A program made the translations under genes and the position numbers. This document shows positions 9,062-18,031 of a DNA stretch of 64,000 nt, piece by piece (position 1 is the stretch's first letter; every line of letters begins with the position of its first letter). This DNA comes from Streptomyces sp. SID12501 (GTDB lineage: Bacteria; Actinomycetota; Actinomycetes; Streptomycetales; Streptomycetaceae). The notes under the pieces were generated by a model that saw only the letters and a program-made list of their open reading frames with translations, searched no databases and was not told the origin of the DNA. The stretch spans positions 62,001-126,000 of the forward strand of contig NZ_JAAGLU010000010.1 of NCBI RefSeq assembly GCF_010550245.1, given 5' to 3'.

Positions 9062-9890
9062 CAGTGGCCGTCCCTTCCTGCTGCCCCACTTGGTCTCCCA
9101 GCCCTCCCGAGTCCTTCGACTCCTCGGACCCCTTACCGGCCGCGGGCGCGAGCCGGAGGACGAACGCGTGGCTCTCCTCGAAGATCCGGTCCGCATCATG
9201 GTCCAACGTCGCGACGTGGTAGCTCTGTTCCAGCACGATCTCCGTCACGTCCGTGGACGACACCCGGCTGAGGACCCGGGCCGAGTCGGCCGGCGGCACC
9301 ACATGGTCGGCGCGGCTGTGCAGCAGCAGCATCGGCTGGGTGACCTGCGGCAGCTCGGCGTCGACCAGGCGGTAGAACCTCCGCATCGAGTGCGCCGCGT
9401 GCAGCGGAACCCTGGGGTATCCGACCTCCGCGACGCCCTCCTTCTTTATGTCGCTCACGATGCCGGGCACCGAGGGCACCAGATGACGCACCACCGGAAG
9501 GGCGTACGCGGCAAGGCCGTGCACCTTGTTCGCCGGGTTGACGACCACGATGCCGCTGATCCGGTCGCCGTACTTCGCGGCGAGCCGCAGGGTGAGCGCG
9601 CCGCCCATCGACAGGCCGAAGACGAACACCTGGGTGCAGCGCTCCAGCAGGGAGCGCAGTTCGCGGTCCACCTCCGCGTACCAGTCCTGCCAGCCGGTGA
9701 GCTGCATGTCCTCCCAGCGCGTGCCGTGCCCGGGCAGCAGCGGCAGCGAGACGGTCAGGCCGCGCTCGGCGAGGTACTCCGCCCAGGGGCGCAACGACTG
9801 CGGGGAACCGGTGAAACCGTGGCAGAGGAGGACTCCGACCTCCCCGCCCTCATGGCGGTACGGCTCGGCTCCAGGCAGGACCGGCACCAT
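9054..9890 (-). CDS. Alpha/beta-hydrolase, carboxylesterase / monoacylglycerol lipase type
   Basis: 278-aa serine hydrolase. Features in order are the oxyanion-hole segment LLCHGFTGSPQSLRPWA near residue 22, the nucleophile elbow GLSMGGALTL near 95, a catalytic Asp in HSRADHVVPP near 215 and a catalytic His in SYHVATLDHD near 245. The layout resembles Est30-type carboxylesterases and bacterial monoglyceride lipases, so short acyl esters or monoacylglycerols are likely substrates. There is no signal peptide. The start at 9890 (MVPVLPGAEPY) is preferred; an ATG at 9905 adds only MNRRP. It precedes, and overlaps by 8 bp, the acidic membrane protein gene, and is divergent from the PlsC-type acyltransferase. 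Confidence 0.87.
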   Translation of the reverse strand: MVPVLPGAEPYRHEGGEVGVLLCHGFTGSPQSLRPWAEYLAERGLTVSLPLLPGHGTRWEDMQLTGWQDWYAEVDRELRSLLERCTQVFVFGLSMGGALTLRLAAKYGDRISGIVVVNPANKVHGLAAYALPVVRHLVPSVPGIVSDIKKEGVAEVGYPRVPLHAAHSMRRFYRLVDAELPQVTQPMLLLHSRADHVVPPADSARVLSRVSSTDVTEIVLEQSYHVATLDHDADRIFEESHAFVLRLAPAAGKGSEESKDSGGLGDQVGQQEGTATGG

Positions 9891-10061
9891 CGGTCTCCTG
9901 TTCATGGGGTGGGTGACTGGGGTGGGTGATCACGCATGGAAGCCGCGAGGCTTCGAGGCGTACTTCACCGTACGCGACCGCACTGACACCGACCAGGGCC
10001 GTCGGGCTCTTTGACAGCGCTGCGGGTTAAGGTCTGATCCACAGACACAGGAGGCAGTCGG

Positions 10062-10817
10062 TTGTTGTACGGCGCGATGAAGGTTTCCGTCGGGGTCCCG
10101 CTGAAGGTCGCCTTCAGGCCCTGGGTGGAGGGCCTGGAGAACGTTCCGGCCGACGGTCCGGCGATCCTGGCGAGCAATCATCTGTCCTTCTCCGACTCGT
10201 TCTTCCTCCCGGCGGTCCTCGACCGCAAGGTCACCTTCATCGCGAAGGCCGAGTACTTCACGACGCCCGGTCTCAAGGGCCGGATGACCGCCGCCTTCTT
10301 CAAGGGCGTCGGCCAGCTCCCGGTGGACCGCTCCGGGGCGCGCGGCGCGGGCGAGGCCGCGATCAGGAGCGGTGTCGAGGTCATCGAGCGCGGTGAGCTT
10401 TTCGGCATCTATCCGGAGGGCACACGCTCGCCCGACGGCCGTCTCTACCGGGGCAAGCCCGGCGGCCTCGCGCGCGTGGCGCTGGCCACCGGGGCGCCGG
10501 TGATCCCCGTGGCGATGATCGACACCGAGAAGATCCAGCCGCCGGGCAAGGTGATGCCGAAGCTGATGCGCCCCGGCATCCGGATCGGCAAGCCGCTCGA
10601 CTTCAGCCGGTACCAGGGCATGGAACACGACCGTTTCGTACTCCGGGCCGTGACCGACGAGGTCATGTACGAAATCATGAAGCTCTCCGGCCAGGAGTAC
10701 GTCGACATCTACGCGTCGGCCGCCAAGCGCCAGATCGCGGAAGCGGCGAAGGCGGAGAAACTGGCTGAGAAGCAGGCGCAGAAGGCCCTGGAGAAGGAAC
10801 GGTCGGGCACCAAGTAG
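10062..10817 (+). CDS. 1-acyl-sn-glycerol-3-phosphate acyltransferase (PlsC family)
   Basis: 251-aa membrane-associated acyltransferase that adds the second acyl chain to lysophosphatidate during phospholipid synthesis. The catalytic NHLSFSDS motif (HX4D) is near residue 37, FIAKAEYF near 65, the glycerol-phosphate-binding EGTRSPDG near 118 and the block GAPVIPVAMI near 140. The C-terminus is a charged helix of Lys/Glu/Ala repeats. The TTG start at 10062 is chosen because AGGAGG lies 7 nt upstream; a second TTG follows at 10065. It is divergent from the esterase gene, consistent with a lipid-metabolism neighbourhood. Confidence 0.9.
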   Translation: MLYGAMKVSVGVPLKVAFRPWVEGLENVPADGPAILASNHLSFSDSFFLPAVLDRKVTFIAKAEYFTTPGLKGRMTAAFFKGVGQLPVDRSGARGAGEAAIRSGVEVIERGELFGIYPEGTRSPDGRLYRGKPGGLARVALATGAPVIPVAMIDTEKIQPPGKVMPKLMRPGIRIGKPLDFSRYQGMEHDRFVLRAVTDEVMYEIMKLSGQEYVDIYASAAKRQIAEAAKAEKLAEKQAQKALEKERSGTK

Positions 10818-10841
10818 CAGTACCTGGGGGCGGGTTCGGGG

Positions 10842-12122
10842 ATGGGCGGGGACATGGCCGTACGTGAGAAAGCCGTACGTGAGAAAGCAGGGCGTGAGAA
10901 AGCCGGGCATCCGAAGATCATGCGGATGTCGGTCGAGCAGCCGCTGTGGCGCGCGCTGGCCGGCTACCGGGTGCTCACCATGCTGTACGCGGTGGGGTTC
11001 TTCGCCACCGCCTACGACGGGTTCCAGCGTCCCTGGGTCGCCGTCGCCTACTACTGCGTCCTGTTCGTGTGGACCCTGGCCACCCTGCCGTGGGTCGCGA
11101 ACGCGGCCAGCTGCACCAAGCGCTTCCTCGCCGCCGACCTCACGATCGCCCTCACCGGCATCCTCCTCACGCCCTTCGCCGACACCCACGAACGCGTCCA
11201 GTCGGGTGGCCCGACCCTGCCGTCGATATGGACCGCGGGCGCCGTGCTGGCCTTCGCGATCAAGGGCGGCTGGCGCTGGGCGGCCTTCGCCTCGACGCTG
11301 GTCGCCGTCGTGAACCTGGTCGAGCGCGGCACCCCGGCCCGCGACACCGTCCACAACGTGATCCTGGTGTGGGTCGCCTCCATCGCCATCGGGTACGTCG
11401 TCGAGGTCGCCCGGGCCTCCGAGCGCACCCTCGCCCGCGCCCTGGAGATCGAGGCCGCGACCCGCGAACGGGAGCGCCTCGCCCGGGACATCCACGACAG
11501 CGTCCTCCAGGTACTGGCGATGGTGCAGCGGCGCGGTGCCGTGCTGGCCGCCGAGGCCGGGGAACTGGGCCGGATGGCCGGCGAGCAGGAGGTCGCGCTG
11601 CGGGCCCTCGTCTCCGCCGGCCTCGTACCTGAGCCCGGGGCGCCAGGCACCGCCGTACACGCGGCGGGGGAGTCCGGGCCGGACGCCCTGGACGCGCCGG
11701 ACCCGGTGGACCTGCGCACCCTGCTCGTCCCGTACGCCACCTCGACGATCACCCTCTCCGAGCCCGGCGCCCCCGTGCCGCTCGCCCGGGCCGCGGCGAA
11801 GGAGCTGGCGGCCGCGGTCGGCGCCGCCCTGGACAACGTACGGAAGCATGCCGGGGAGGGTGCCCGGGCCTGGATCCTGGTCGAGGACGAGCCGGACTCC
11901 GTCGTCGTGACCGTGCGCGACGACGGGCCGGGCATCCCGGAGGGGCGGCTCGCGCAGGCCGAGGGCGAGGGGCGGCTCGGCGTGGCCCAGTCGATCCGCG
12001 GCAGGCTGCGTGACCTCGGCGGCGACGCCGAACTGATCTCGGTGCCGGGGCAGGGCACCGAGGTCGAACTGAAGGTACCGAAGGACACCAGAGCGGCACG
12101 GGGGAAGGCGGAGCGGCGATGA
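10842..12122 (+). CDS. Sensor histidine kinase (DUF5931/MacS-like sensor domain)
   Basis: 426-aa class II (NarL-partner) histidine kinase. About five hydrophobic segments lie between residues ~40 and 200 (such as YRVLTMLYAVGFFATAY, VLAFAIKGGWRWAAFASTL and VILVWVASIAIGYVVEVA). The phosphoacceptor region ARDIHDSVLQVLAMVQRRG is near residue 215, and the HATPase segments ALDNVRKHAGEGA and VRDDGPGIP follow from ~325. The stop overlaps the response-regulator start (ATGA). The first ~25 residues are encoded by a 15-bp tandem repeat and may be non-native; ATG codons at 10854, 10920 and 10926 are alternative starts, the last giving the conserved MSVEQPLWRALAGYRV. The signal sensed is unknown. Confidence 0.88.
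   Translation: MGGDMAVREKAVREKAGREKAGHPKIMRMSVEQPLWRALAGYRVLTMLYAVGFFATAYDGFQRPWVAVAYYCVLFVWTLATLPWVANAASCTKRFLAADLTIALTGILLTPFADTHERVQSGGPTLPSIWTAGAVLAFAIKGGWRWAAFASTLVAVVNLVERGTPARDTVHNVILVWVASIAIGYVVEVARASERTLARALEIEAATRERERLARDIHDSVLQVLAMVQRRGAVLAAEAGELGRMAGEQEVALRALVSAGLVPEPGAPGTAVHAAGESGPDALDAPDPVDLRTLLVPYATSTITLSEPGAPVPLARAAAKELAAAVGAALDNVRKHAGEGARAWILVEDEPDSVVVTVRDDGPGIPEGRLAQAEGEGRLGVAQSIRGRLRDLGGDAELISVPGQGTEVELKVPKDTRAARGKAERR
10860..10904 (+). repeat. Three tandem 15-bp repeats
   Basis: Units GTACGTGAGAAAGCC, GTACGTGAGAAAGCA and GGGCGTGAGAAAGCC, in frame with the histidine kinase and encoding VREKA-VREKA-GREKA if the upstream ATG is used. If translation starts at 10920 or 10926 the repeat lies in the 5' leader. 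Confidence 0.85.
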
Positions 12123-12850
12123 CGGCCACCGGGAACGAGAACAAGGGCATGAGCGGGGACGGGAACGGGGAAGGCGAAGGACGCCAGGGGCCGCTGCGGG
12201 TGATGGTGGTGGACGACCACCCCATGTGGCGCGACGCGGTCGCCCGTGACCTGGCCGAGTCAGGGTTCGACGTGGTCGCCACTGCGGGCGACGGCGAGCA
12301 GGCCGTACGCCGGGCCCGTGCCGTCGCACCGGACGTCCTCGTCCTCGACCTGAACCTGCCGGCCAAACCCGGCGTCCAGGTCTGCAAGGAACTGGTCGGG
12401 TCCCACCCCGCCCTGCGTGTCCTGGTCCTCTCGGCGAGCGGCGAGCACGCCGACGTACTGGAGGCGGTGAAGTCGGGCGCGACCGGCTACCTGCTGAAGT
12501 CGGCCTCGACGGAGGAACTGGTGGACGCGGTGCGCCGTACGGCGGTCGGCGACCCGGTGTTCACCCCGGGCCTGGCCGGGCTGGTCCTCGGTGAGTACCG
12601 CCGGCTGGCCTCCGAGCCGGTCCCGGCCGCGGGCGCCGAAGGGCCCAGGGCCCCGGAGCTCACCGACCGCGAGACGGAGGTGCTGCGGCTGGTGGCCAAG
12701 GGCCTCAGCTACAAGCAGATCGCCGAACGCCTGGTCATCTCTCACCGCACGGTCCAGAACCACGTCCAGAACACCTTGGGCAAGCTGCAACTGCACAACC
12801 GGGTGGAACTGGTGCGGTACGCGATACAGCGAGGCCTGGACGACGAGTGA
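12119..12850 (+). CDS. LuxR/NarL-family response regulator
   Basis: 243-aa two-domain regulator paired with the preceding kinase. An N-terminal Gly/Glu-rich stretch of ~25 residues precedes the receiver domain. That domain carries the acidic pair VVDDHP near 30, the phosphoacceptor Asp in VLVLDLNLP near 75 and the conserved Ser and Lys at VLSAS and LLKSAS. The C-terminal LuxR helix-turn-helix runs from LTDRETEVLRLVAKGLSYKQ near 178 to the end. The start overlaps the kinase stop by 4 bp, so the pair is coupled. The target promoters are not evident. Confidence 0.93.
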   Translation: MTATGNENKGMSGDGNGEGEGRQGPLRVMVVDDHPMWRDAVARDLAESGFDVVATAGDGEQAVRRARAVAPDVLVLDLNLPAKPGVQVCKELVGSHPALRVLVLSASGEHADVLEAVKSGATGYLLKSASTEELVDAVRRTAVGDPVFTPGLAGLVLGEYRRLASEPVPAAGAEGPRAPELTDRETEVLRLVAKGLSYKQIAERLVISHRTVQNHVQNTLGKLQLHNRVELVRYAIQRGLDDE

Positions 12851-12923
12851 GAAGTCTCGACGCCGAGTGAGGCGCACGTCACACTGATCCTTCGTCAGGA
12901 ACCCGCGGCGAAGGGACATTTCC

Positions 12924-13952
12924 ATGCGCGTCGGAGTACTGACCGGAGGCGGCGACTGCCCCGGGCTCAACGCCGTCATCCGGGCCATCGTCCGCAAGGG
13001 CGTACAGGAGTACGAGTACGACTTCGTCGGCTTCCGGGACGGCTGGCGAGGTCCGCTGGAGGGCGCGAGTGTGCGCCTCGACATCCCCGCCGTGCGCGGC
13101 ATCCTCCCGCGCGGCGGCACCATCCTCGGCTCCTCCCGGACCAATCCCCTCAAGCAGGAGAACGGCATCGCCCGGATCCGGGAGAACCTCGCCGCGCTGG
13201 AGGTCGACGCGCTCATCGCGATCGGCGGCGAGGACACCCTCGGCGTCGCGGCCCGCCTCACCGACGAGTACGGGGTGCCGGTCGTCGCCGTACCGAAGAC
13301 GATCGACAACGACCTGTCCGCCACCGACTACACCTTCGGTTTCGACACCGCGGTCGGCATCGCGACGGAGGCGATCGACCGGCTGCACACCACCGCCGAG
13401 TCGCACATGCGCGTCCTCGTCTGCGAGGTGATGGGCCGCCACGCCGGCTGGATCGCCCTCCACTCCGGCCTCGCCGGCGGCGCCAACGTCATCCTCATCC
13501 CCGAACAGCGCTTCGACACCGAACAGGTGTGTGCCTGGGTGACCTCGCGCTTCAGTGCCTCGTACGCCCCGATAGTGGTCGTCGCGGAGGGCGCCATGCC
13601 CAAGGACGGCGACATGGTGCTGAAGGACCAGACCCTCGACTCCTTCGGCCATGTGCGGCTGTCCGGCGTCGGCGAATGGCTGGCCAAGGAGATCGAGAAG
13701 CGGACCGGCAAGGAGGCGCGCACCACGGTGCTGGGCCATGTCCAGCGCGGCGGCACACCCAGCGCCTTCGACCGCTGGCTCGCCACCCGCTTCGGCCTGC
13801 ACGCCATCGAGGCGGTCCGCGACGGCGACTTCGGCAAGATGGTCGCCCTGCGCGGCACCGACATCGTCCGCGTCCCCATCGCGGAGGCCACGGCGAAACT
13901 CAAGACGGTGGACCCGAAGCTGTACGAGGAGGTCAGCGTCTTCTTCGGCTGA
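12924..13952 (+). CDS. pfkA: 6-phosphofructokinase with PPi-type active-site signature
   Basis: 342-aa group III phosphofructokinase that phosphorylates fructose-6-phosphate at C1 in glycolysis. Phosphate-donor motif GGGDCPGLNAVIR is at residues 8-20, the donor-selecting GGEDT at 101-105 and the catalytic PKTIDND at 124-130. The F6P-binding residues fall in MGRHAGW near 170 and the block around GHVQRGGTPSAFDR near 270. Asp104 and Lys125 correspond to the Asp/Lys pair typical of pyrophosphate-dependent enzymes, whereas classical ATP enzymes have Gly at both sites. Streptomyces carry several pfkA paralogues, so this one may use PPi or have mixed preference. It follows the two-component system by 73 bp with no clear shared role. 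Confidence 0.93.
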   Translation: MRVGVLTGGGDCPGLNAVIRAIVRKGVQEYEYDFVGFRDGWRGPLEGASVRLDIPAVRGILPRGGTILGSSRTNPLKQENGIARIRENLAALEVDALIAIGGEDTLGVAARLTDEYGVPVVAVPKTIDNDLSATDYTFGFDTAVGIATEAIDRLHTTAESHMRVLVCEVMGRHAGWIALHSGLAGGANVILIPEQRFDTEQVCAWVTSRFSASYAPIVVVAEGAMPKDGDMVLKDQTLDSFGHVRLSGVGEWLAKEIEKRTGKEARTTVLGHVQRGGTPSAFDRWLATRFGLHAIEAVRDGDFGKMVALRGTDIVRVPIAEATAKLKTVDPKLYEEVSVFFG

Positions 13953-13960
13953 GCGCGCAA

Positions 13961-13988
13961 GGGCGCCCGGGTACGACCCCGGGCGCCC
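13961..13988. terminator. Bidirectional terminator between pfkA and the trpE-G fusion
   Basis: Arms GGGCGCCCGGG and CCCGGGCGCCC around a short TACGAC loop lie between the two convergent stop codons. The stem is strong and GC-rich with no long U-tract. Confidence 0.65.
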
Positions 13989-13995
13989 GTCCGCC

Positions 13996-15888
13996 TCACC
14001 CGAGGGTGCCCGCGCCCCGCAGCCGCGCCATCAACTCCCTTACGACAGCGGCCCCGTTGAGCGTCAGCACCGACTCCGGATGGAACTGCACACCGGCGAA
14101 ACCGGGCCCCCGCAGCGCATGCACCTCTCCGCTCGCGCTCCGGCTGACCTCGATCTGGTGCGCCGCCAGTTCCCTGGAGGCCTCGTCGTCGCAGTGCGCC
14201 ACGAAGCTGTTGTAGAAGCCGACGGTCTCCGTCCGCCCGAACAGATCGATCTCCGTCTGCGCGCCCTGGTACGGCACTTCCTTCCGCACGATCCCCAGCC
14301 CCAGCTCCGCCGCGATCAGCTCGTGCCCGAGACAGACCCCGAGGACGCCGTGCCGGTGGTCCCGCACGGCCTCGGCAGTCAGTTCGCGCAGGAACCGCAT
14401 CCTCGGGTCGGTCAGGTCGCCCGGATCACCGGGGCCGGGCCCGAGAACCAACGGCCCCTCGTGCCGTACGACGGCCTCCCGCAGCCCCGGTTCGTCGTAG
14501 CGCCGCACGGTCACCTCCAGGCCCGCCGAGCGCAGGACGTGCGCGAGCATCGCTGTGAAGGTGTCCTCGGCGTCGACGACCAGCGCGTGCCCGGTCGGCT
14601 CCGCTCCCTTTTCGGTCGCTTCCTGCATCCGCAGCCAGAACGGCGCCAGCGAGGCCCGCCGCCCGTCCAGCGCCGCCCGCACCCGCGGATCGTCCATGAG
14701 CCGCGGCCGTACGCCCGTTTCCATGGGCCGCCCCGGTACGACGCCGAGCGCCGCCAGTACCCCGGCCGCCTTGGCGTGGGTCTCGGCGACCTCGCCCGCC
14801 GGGTCCGAGCCACGGACGAGCGTGGCACCGACCGGCACCCGCAGCCGCCCGTCCGGCGCGATGTCGGCGGTCCGGATGAGGATCGGCGAGTCGAGGGTCT
14901 GCGCCCCGACAGCTCCTTCCCGCCCGCCACCCGAGTCTCGCCCGACCAGCGCCAGCGCCCCCGCGTAGTAGCCCCGCCCACCGACCTCGTGCCGCTCGAT
15001 CACCCGGCAGGCGTTCTGGACGGGCGAGCCGGTGACGGTCGCCGCGAACATGGTCTCCTTCAGCACCTCGCGTACATCCAGCGAGGACCGGCCGCGCAAC
15101 TCGTACTCCGTGTGCGCGAGATGGGCCATCTCCTTCAGCCGGGGTCCGACCACGACCCCGCCCATGTCGCCGACGGTGCACATCATCTTGAGCTCCTCGT
15201 CGACGACCATCGACAGCTCCTCGATCTCCTTGCCGTCGGCGAGGAAGGAGAGCAGGTGCTCGGGGGTGGGCCCGTCAGCCGGATAGCGATAGGTCCCGCT
15301 GATCGGGTTCATGACCACGGTCCCGCCGGACATCCGGACGTGCACCTCGGGGCTGGCCCCGACAAGAGTCCGCTCGCCGGTGTGCACGACGAACGTCCAG
15401 TACGCGCCCCGCTCCCCGACCAGCAGCCGCCGGAACAGGGCGAGCGCGTCGGCGCGTCCGAACCCCGGGATCTCACCCTCGTACGTCCGCCGGATGACGA
15501 AGTTCGCCCCCTCGCCCCGCCCGATCTCCTCCCGCAGCACCCGCCCGACGATGTCCGCGTACTCCTCGTCGCCGACGTCGAAGCCACCGCCCTCGACCCG
15601 CACGTCATGCGCGGGGAGCTGCTCCAGCACCTCCTCCAGCGGGAGTTCGTACGTCTCCTCGGGCGTGAGCACCGTGAGCGGGGTGCCGTCGTCGCGGACG
15701 TCGAAGCCGCGCTCGCGGATCTGGCGGAAGGGGATGAGGGCGAGACCCTCGTCGGGGATGTCGGCGAGCCGGTCGTACGTGCTCACCGGGCCGACCAGCA
15801 GTTCGACCACGGAGTGGTCGTGTCCCGGAGTGCGGCGGCGGAGCAGGGCGAACGGGCGGTTGTCGTGCAGGAGCCGGTCGAGTCGCAT
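13996..15888 (-). CDS. Anthranilate synthase, fused TrpE-TrpG
   Basis: 630-aa bifunctional enzyme converting chorismate and glutamine to anthranilate, the first step of tryptophan biosynthesis. Residues 1 to ~410 form the chorismate-binding domain (for example MNPISGTYRYPADGP, GSPVQNACRVIERHE and YYAGALALVG). From ~430 a class I glutamine amidotransferase follows, with oxyanion segment GPGPGDPGD, nucleophile Cys in GVCLGHELIAAELG, and GVQFHPESVLT with the catalytic His-Glu. Fused forms of this type occur in Streptomyces and in phenazine clusters; no phenazine genes are nearby. Expression is very likely controlled by Trp attenuation, because a leader peptide with three consecutive Trp codons and a terminator hairpin lie in the 195 bp upstream. 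It is divergent from DAHP synthase. Confidence 0.93.
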   Translation of the reverse strand: MRLDRLLHDNRPFALLRRRTPGHDHSVVELLVGPVSTYDRLADIPDEGLALIPFRQIRERGFDVRDDGTPLTVLTPEETYELPLEEVLEQLPAHDVRVEGGGFDVGDEEYADIVGRVLREEIGRGEGANFVIRRTYEGEIPGFGRADALALFRRLLVGERGAYWTFVVHTGERTLVGASPEVHVRMSGGTVVMNPISGTYRYPADGPTPEHLLSFLADGKEIEELSMVVDEELKMMCTVGDMGGVVVGPRLKEMAHLAHTEYELRGRSSLDVREVLKETMFAATVTGSPVQNACRVIERHEVGGRGYYAGALALVGRDSGGGREGAVGAQTLDSPILIRTADIAPDGRLRVPVGATLVRGSDPAGEVAETHAKAAGVLAALGVVPGRPMETGVRPRLMDDPRVRAALDGRRASLAPFWLRMQEATEKGAEPTGHALVVDAEDTFTAMLAHVLRSAGLEVTVRRYDEPGLREAVVRHEGPLVLGPGPGDPGDLTDPRMRFLRELTAEAVRDHRHGVLGVCLGHELIAAELGLGIVRKEVPYQGAQTEIDLFGRTETVGFYNSFVAHCDDEASRELAAHQIEVSRSASGEVHALRGPGFAGVQFHPESVLTLNGAAVVRELMARLRGAGTLG

Positions 15889-15973
15889 CGTTCCTCTTCC
15901 ATCGATCGATGACTGGATCAGTGATCGGGAGGAACGGCCCGGCGCGGAAGTCCGTGGAAGTCCGCGAAAACAC

Positions 15974-16000
15974 CGAAGGCCGCCCCTCGGGCGGCCTTCG
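15974..16000 (-). terminator. Trp attenuator hairpin
   Basis: Perfect 11-bp arms CGAAGGCCGCC and GGCGGCCTTCG around a 5-nt loop, followed on the minus strand by GTGTTTTCG. It sits between the leader peptide stop (16022) and the trpE-G start (15888), the expected place for a transcription attenuator. Confidence 0.85.
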
Positions 16001-16021
16001 CGAAGTCTTGCGTACGCGCAG

Positions 16022-16084
16022 TCAGTGGGCCGCCGAGTGAGCGGGCCACCACCAGTTCTGGTTCTGGGTCGAGTGCGCGAACAT
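16022..16084 (-). CDS. trpL: Tryptophan leader peptide (attenuator peptide)
   Basis: 20-residue ORF, MFAHSTQNQNWWWPAHSAAH, with three consecutive TGG codons at residues 11-13, encoded ~135 bp upstream of the fused anthranilate synthase and directly before a terminator hairpin. By the classical attenuation mechanism, ribosome stalling at the Trp codons when charged tRNA-Trp is scarce would prevent the terminator from forming. Similar WWW leader peptides precede trpE genes in Streptomyces (established knowledge). It is too short for routine gene calling, but the motif and position are hard to explain otherwise. Confidence 0.9.
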   Translation of the reverse strand: MFAHSTQNQNWWWPAHSAAH

Positions 16085-16214
16085 GCGACGGACCATACAC
16101 CAGGGGTGGCGGACAGATCACGAACCGGCGCACGGACCGGCCGTTCCGCTCACCGGACCCGAACGAGCGAACCGCGTCTCACTTGATGAGCAGGCGGATG
16201 GACGCCAGACATGA

Positions 16215-17585
<1,371 letters not shown>

Positions 17586-17624
17586 CAGATCACCAGTCAT
17601 TGCGCCTCTTACCGGCGCGTGCCA

Positions 17625-17656
17625 TGGGGCGCGGATCACATACGATCCGCGCCCCA
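17625..17656 (+). terminator. Terminator after DAHP synthase
   Basis: Perfect 13-bp arms TGGGGCGCGGATC and GATCCGCGCCCCA around a 6-nt loop, followed shortly by CACTTTTC. Confidence 0.82.
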
Positions 17657-17690
17657 CACCACTTTTCGGGCACCTGCGAGCCGGGTAAGG

Positions 17691-17709
17691 TTAGGTTTGC
17701 CTCACCGGC
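17691..17709 (+). promoter_or_regulatory. Iron box (DmdR/DtxR-type operator) upstream of bfd
   Basis: TTAGGTTTGCCTCACCGGC matches the actinobacterial iron-box consensus TTAGGTTAGGCTCACCTAA at most positions, including TTAGGTT and CTCACC. It is preceded by TAAGG and lies ~63 bp upstream of the bacterioferritin-associated ferredoxin start. This predicts iron-dependent repression, with bfd expressed under iron starvation to release stored iron. Confidence 0.75.
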
Positions 17710-17771
17710 CAAACGGACATCCTTGGTCTCGGTAGGGCATGACCTTTGGACCCCGTCGGGAGGTGACCCGC

Positions 17772-17999
17772 GTGTACGTCTGCAACTGCTTCGGAGTGAC
17801 CGAGACGCAGGTGAAGAAGCATGCGGCGGACGGCGCCAGCACTCCCCGGCAGATAGCCTCGGCCTGCAAGGCGGGCACGGACTGCGGCTCGTGCGTACGG
17901 CGCATCCAGGCGCTGCTGGGCAGGGGTGCCTGCCCGACCCGTGGACTCGTGGACGAGAGCAAGCCGGTCTTGGTCGAACAGCTGGACGAGGCCGCCTGA
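17772..17999 (+). CDS. bfd: Bacterioferritin-associated ferredoxin (BFD-like [2Fe-2S])
   Basis: 75-aa small iron-sulfur protein that passes electrons to bacterioferritin to mobilise its iron. The cluster Cys pattern is YVCNCFGVTE at residues 3-12 and GTDCGSCVRRIQ near 34-45, i.e. C-X-C then C-X2-C as in BFD-like domains. The GTG start at 17772 is chosen because CGGAGG lies 8 nt upstream; an earlier GTG (17763) overlaps that site. It is preceded by an iron box and is convergent with the bacterioferritin gene 32 bp away. Confidence 0.9.
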   Translation: MYVCNCFGVTETQVKKHAADGASTPRQIASACKAGTDCGSCVRRIQALLGRGACPTRGLVDESKPVLVEQLDEAA

Positions 18000-18031
18000 G
18001 CGTCTGAGCCCTGGAGGCCGACTCTCGGGTC

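Noticed and set aside
9930..12329. 799-codon open frame on the minus strand
   Set aside because: It lies opposite the PlsC and two-component genes, has Arg/Gly/Asp-biased composition and no domain; a typical GC-rich antisense shadow.
13651..15912. 753-codon open frame on the plus strand
   Set aside because: Antisense to the anthranilate synthase gene and running into the pfkA 3' end; composition is that of a shadow frame.
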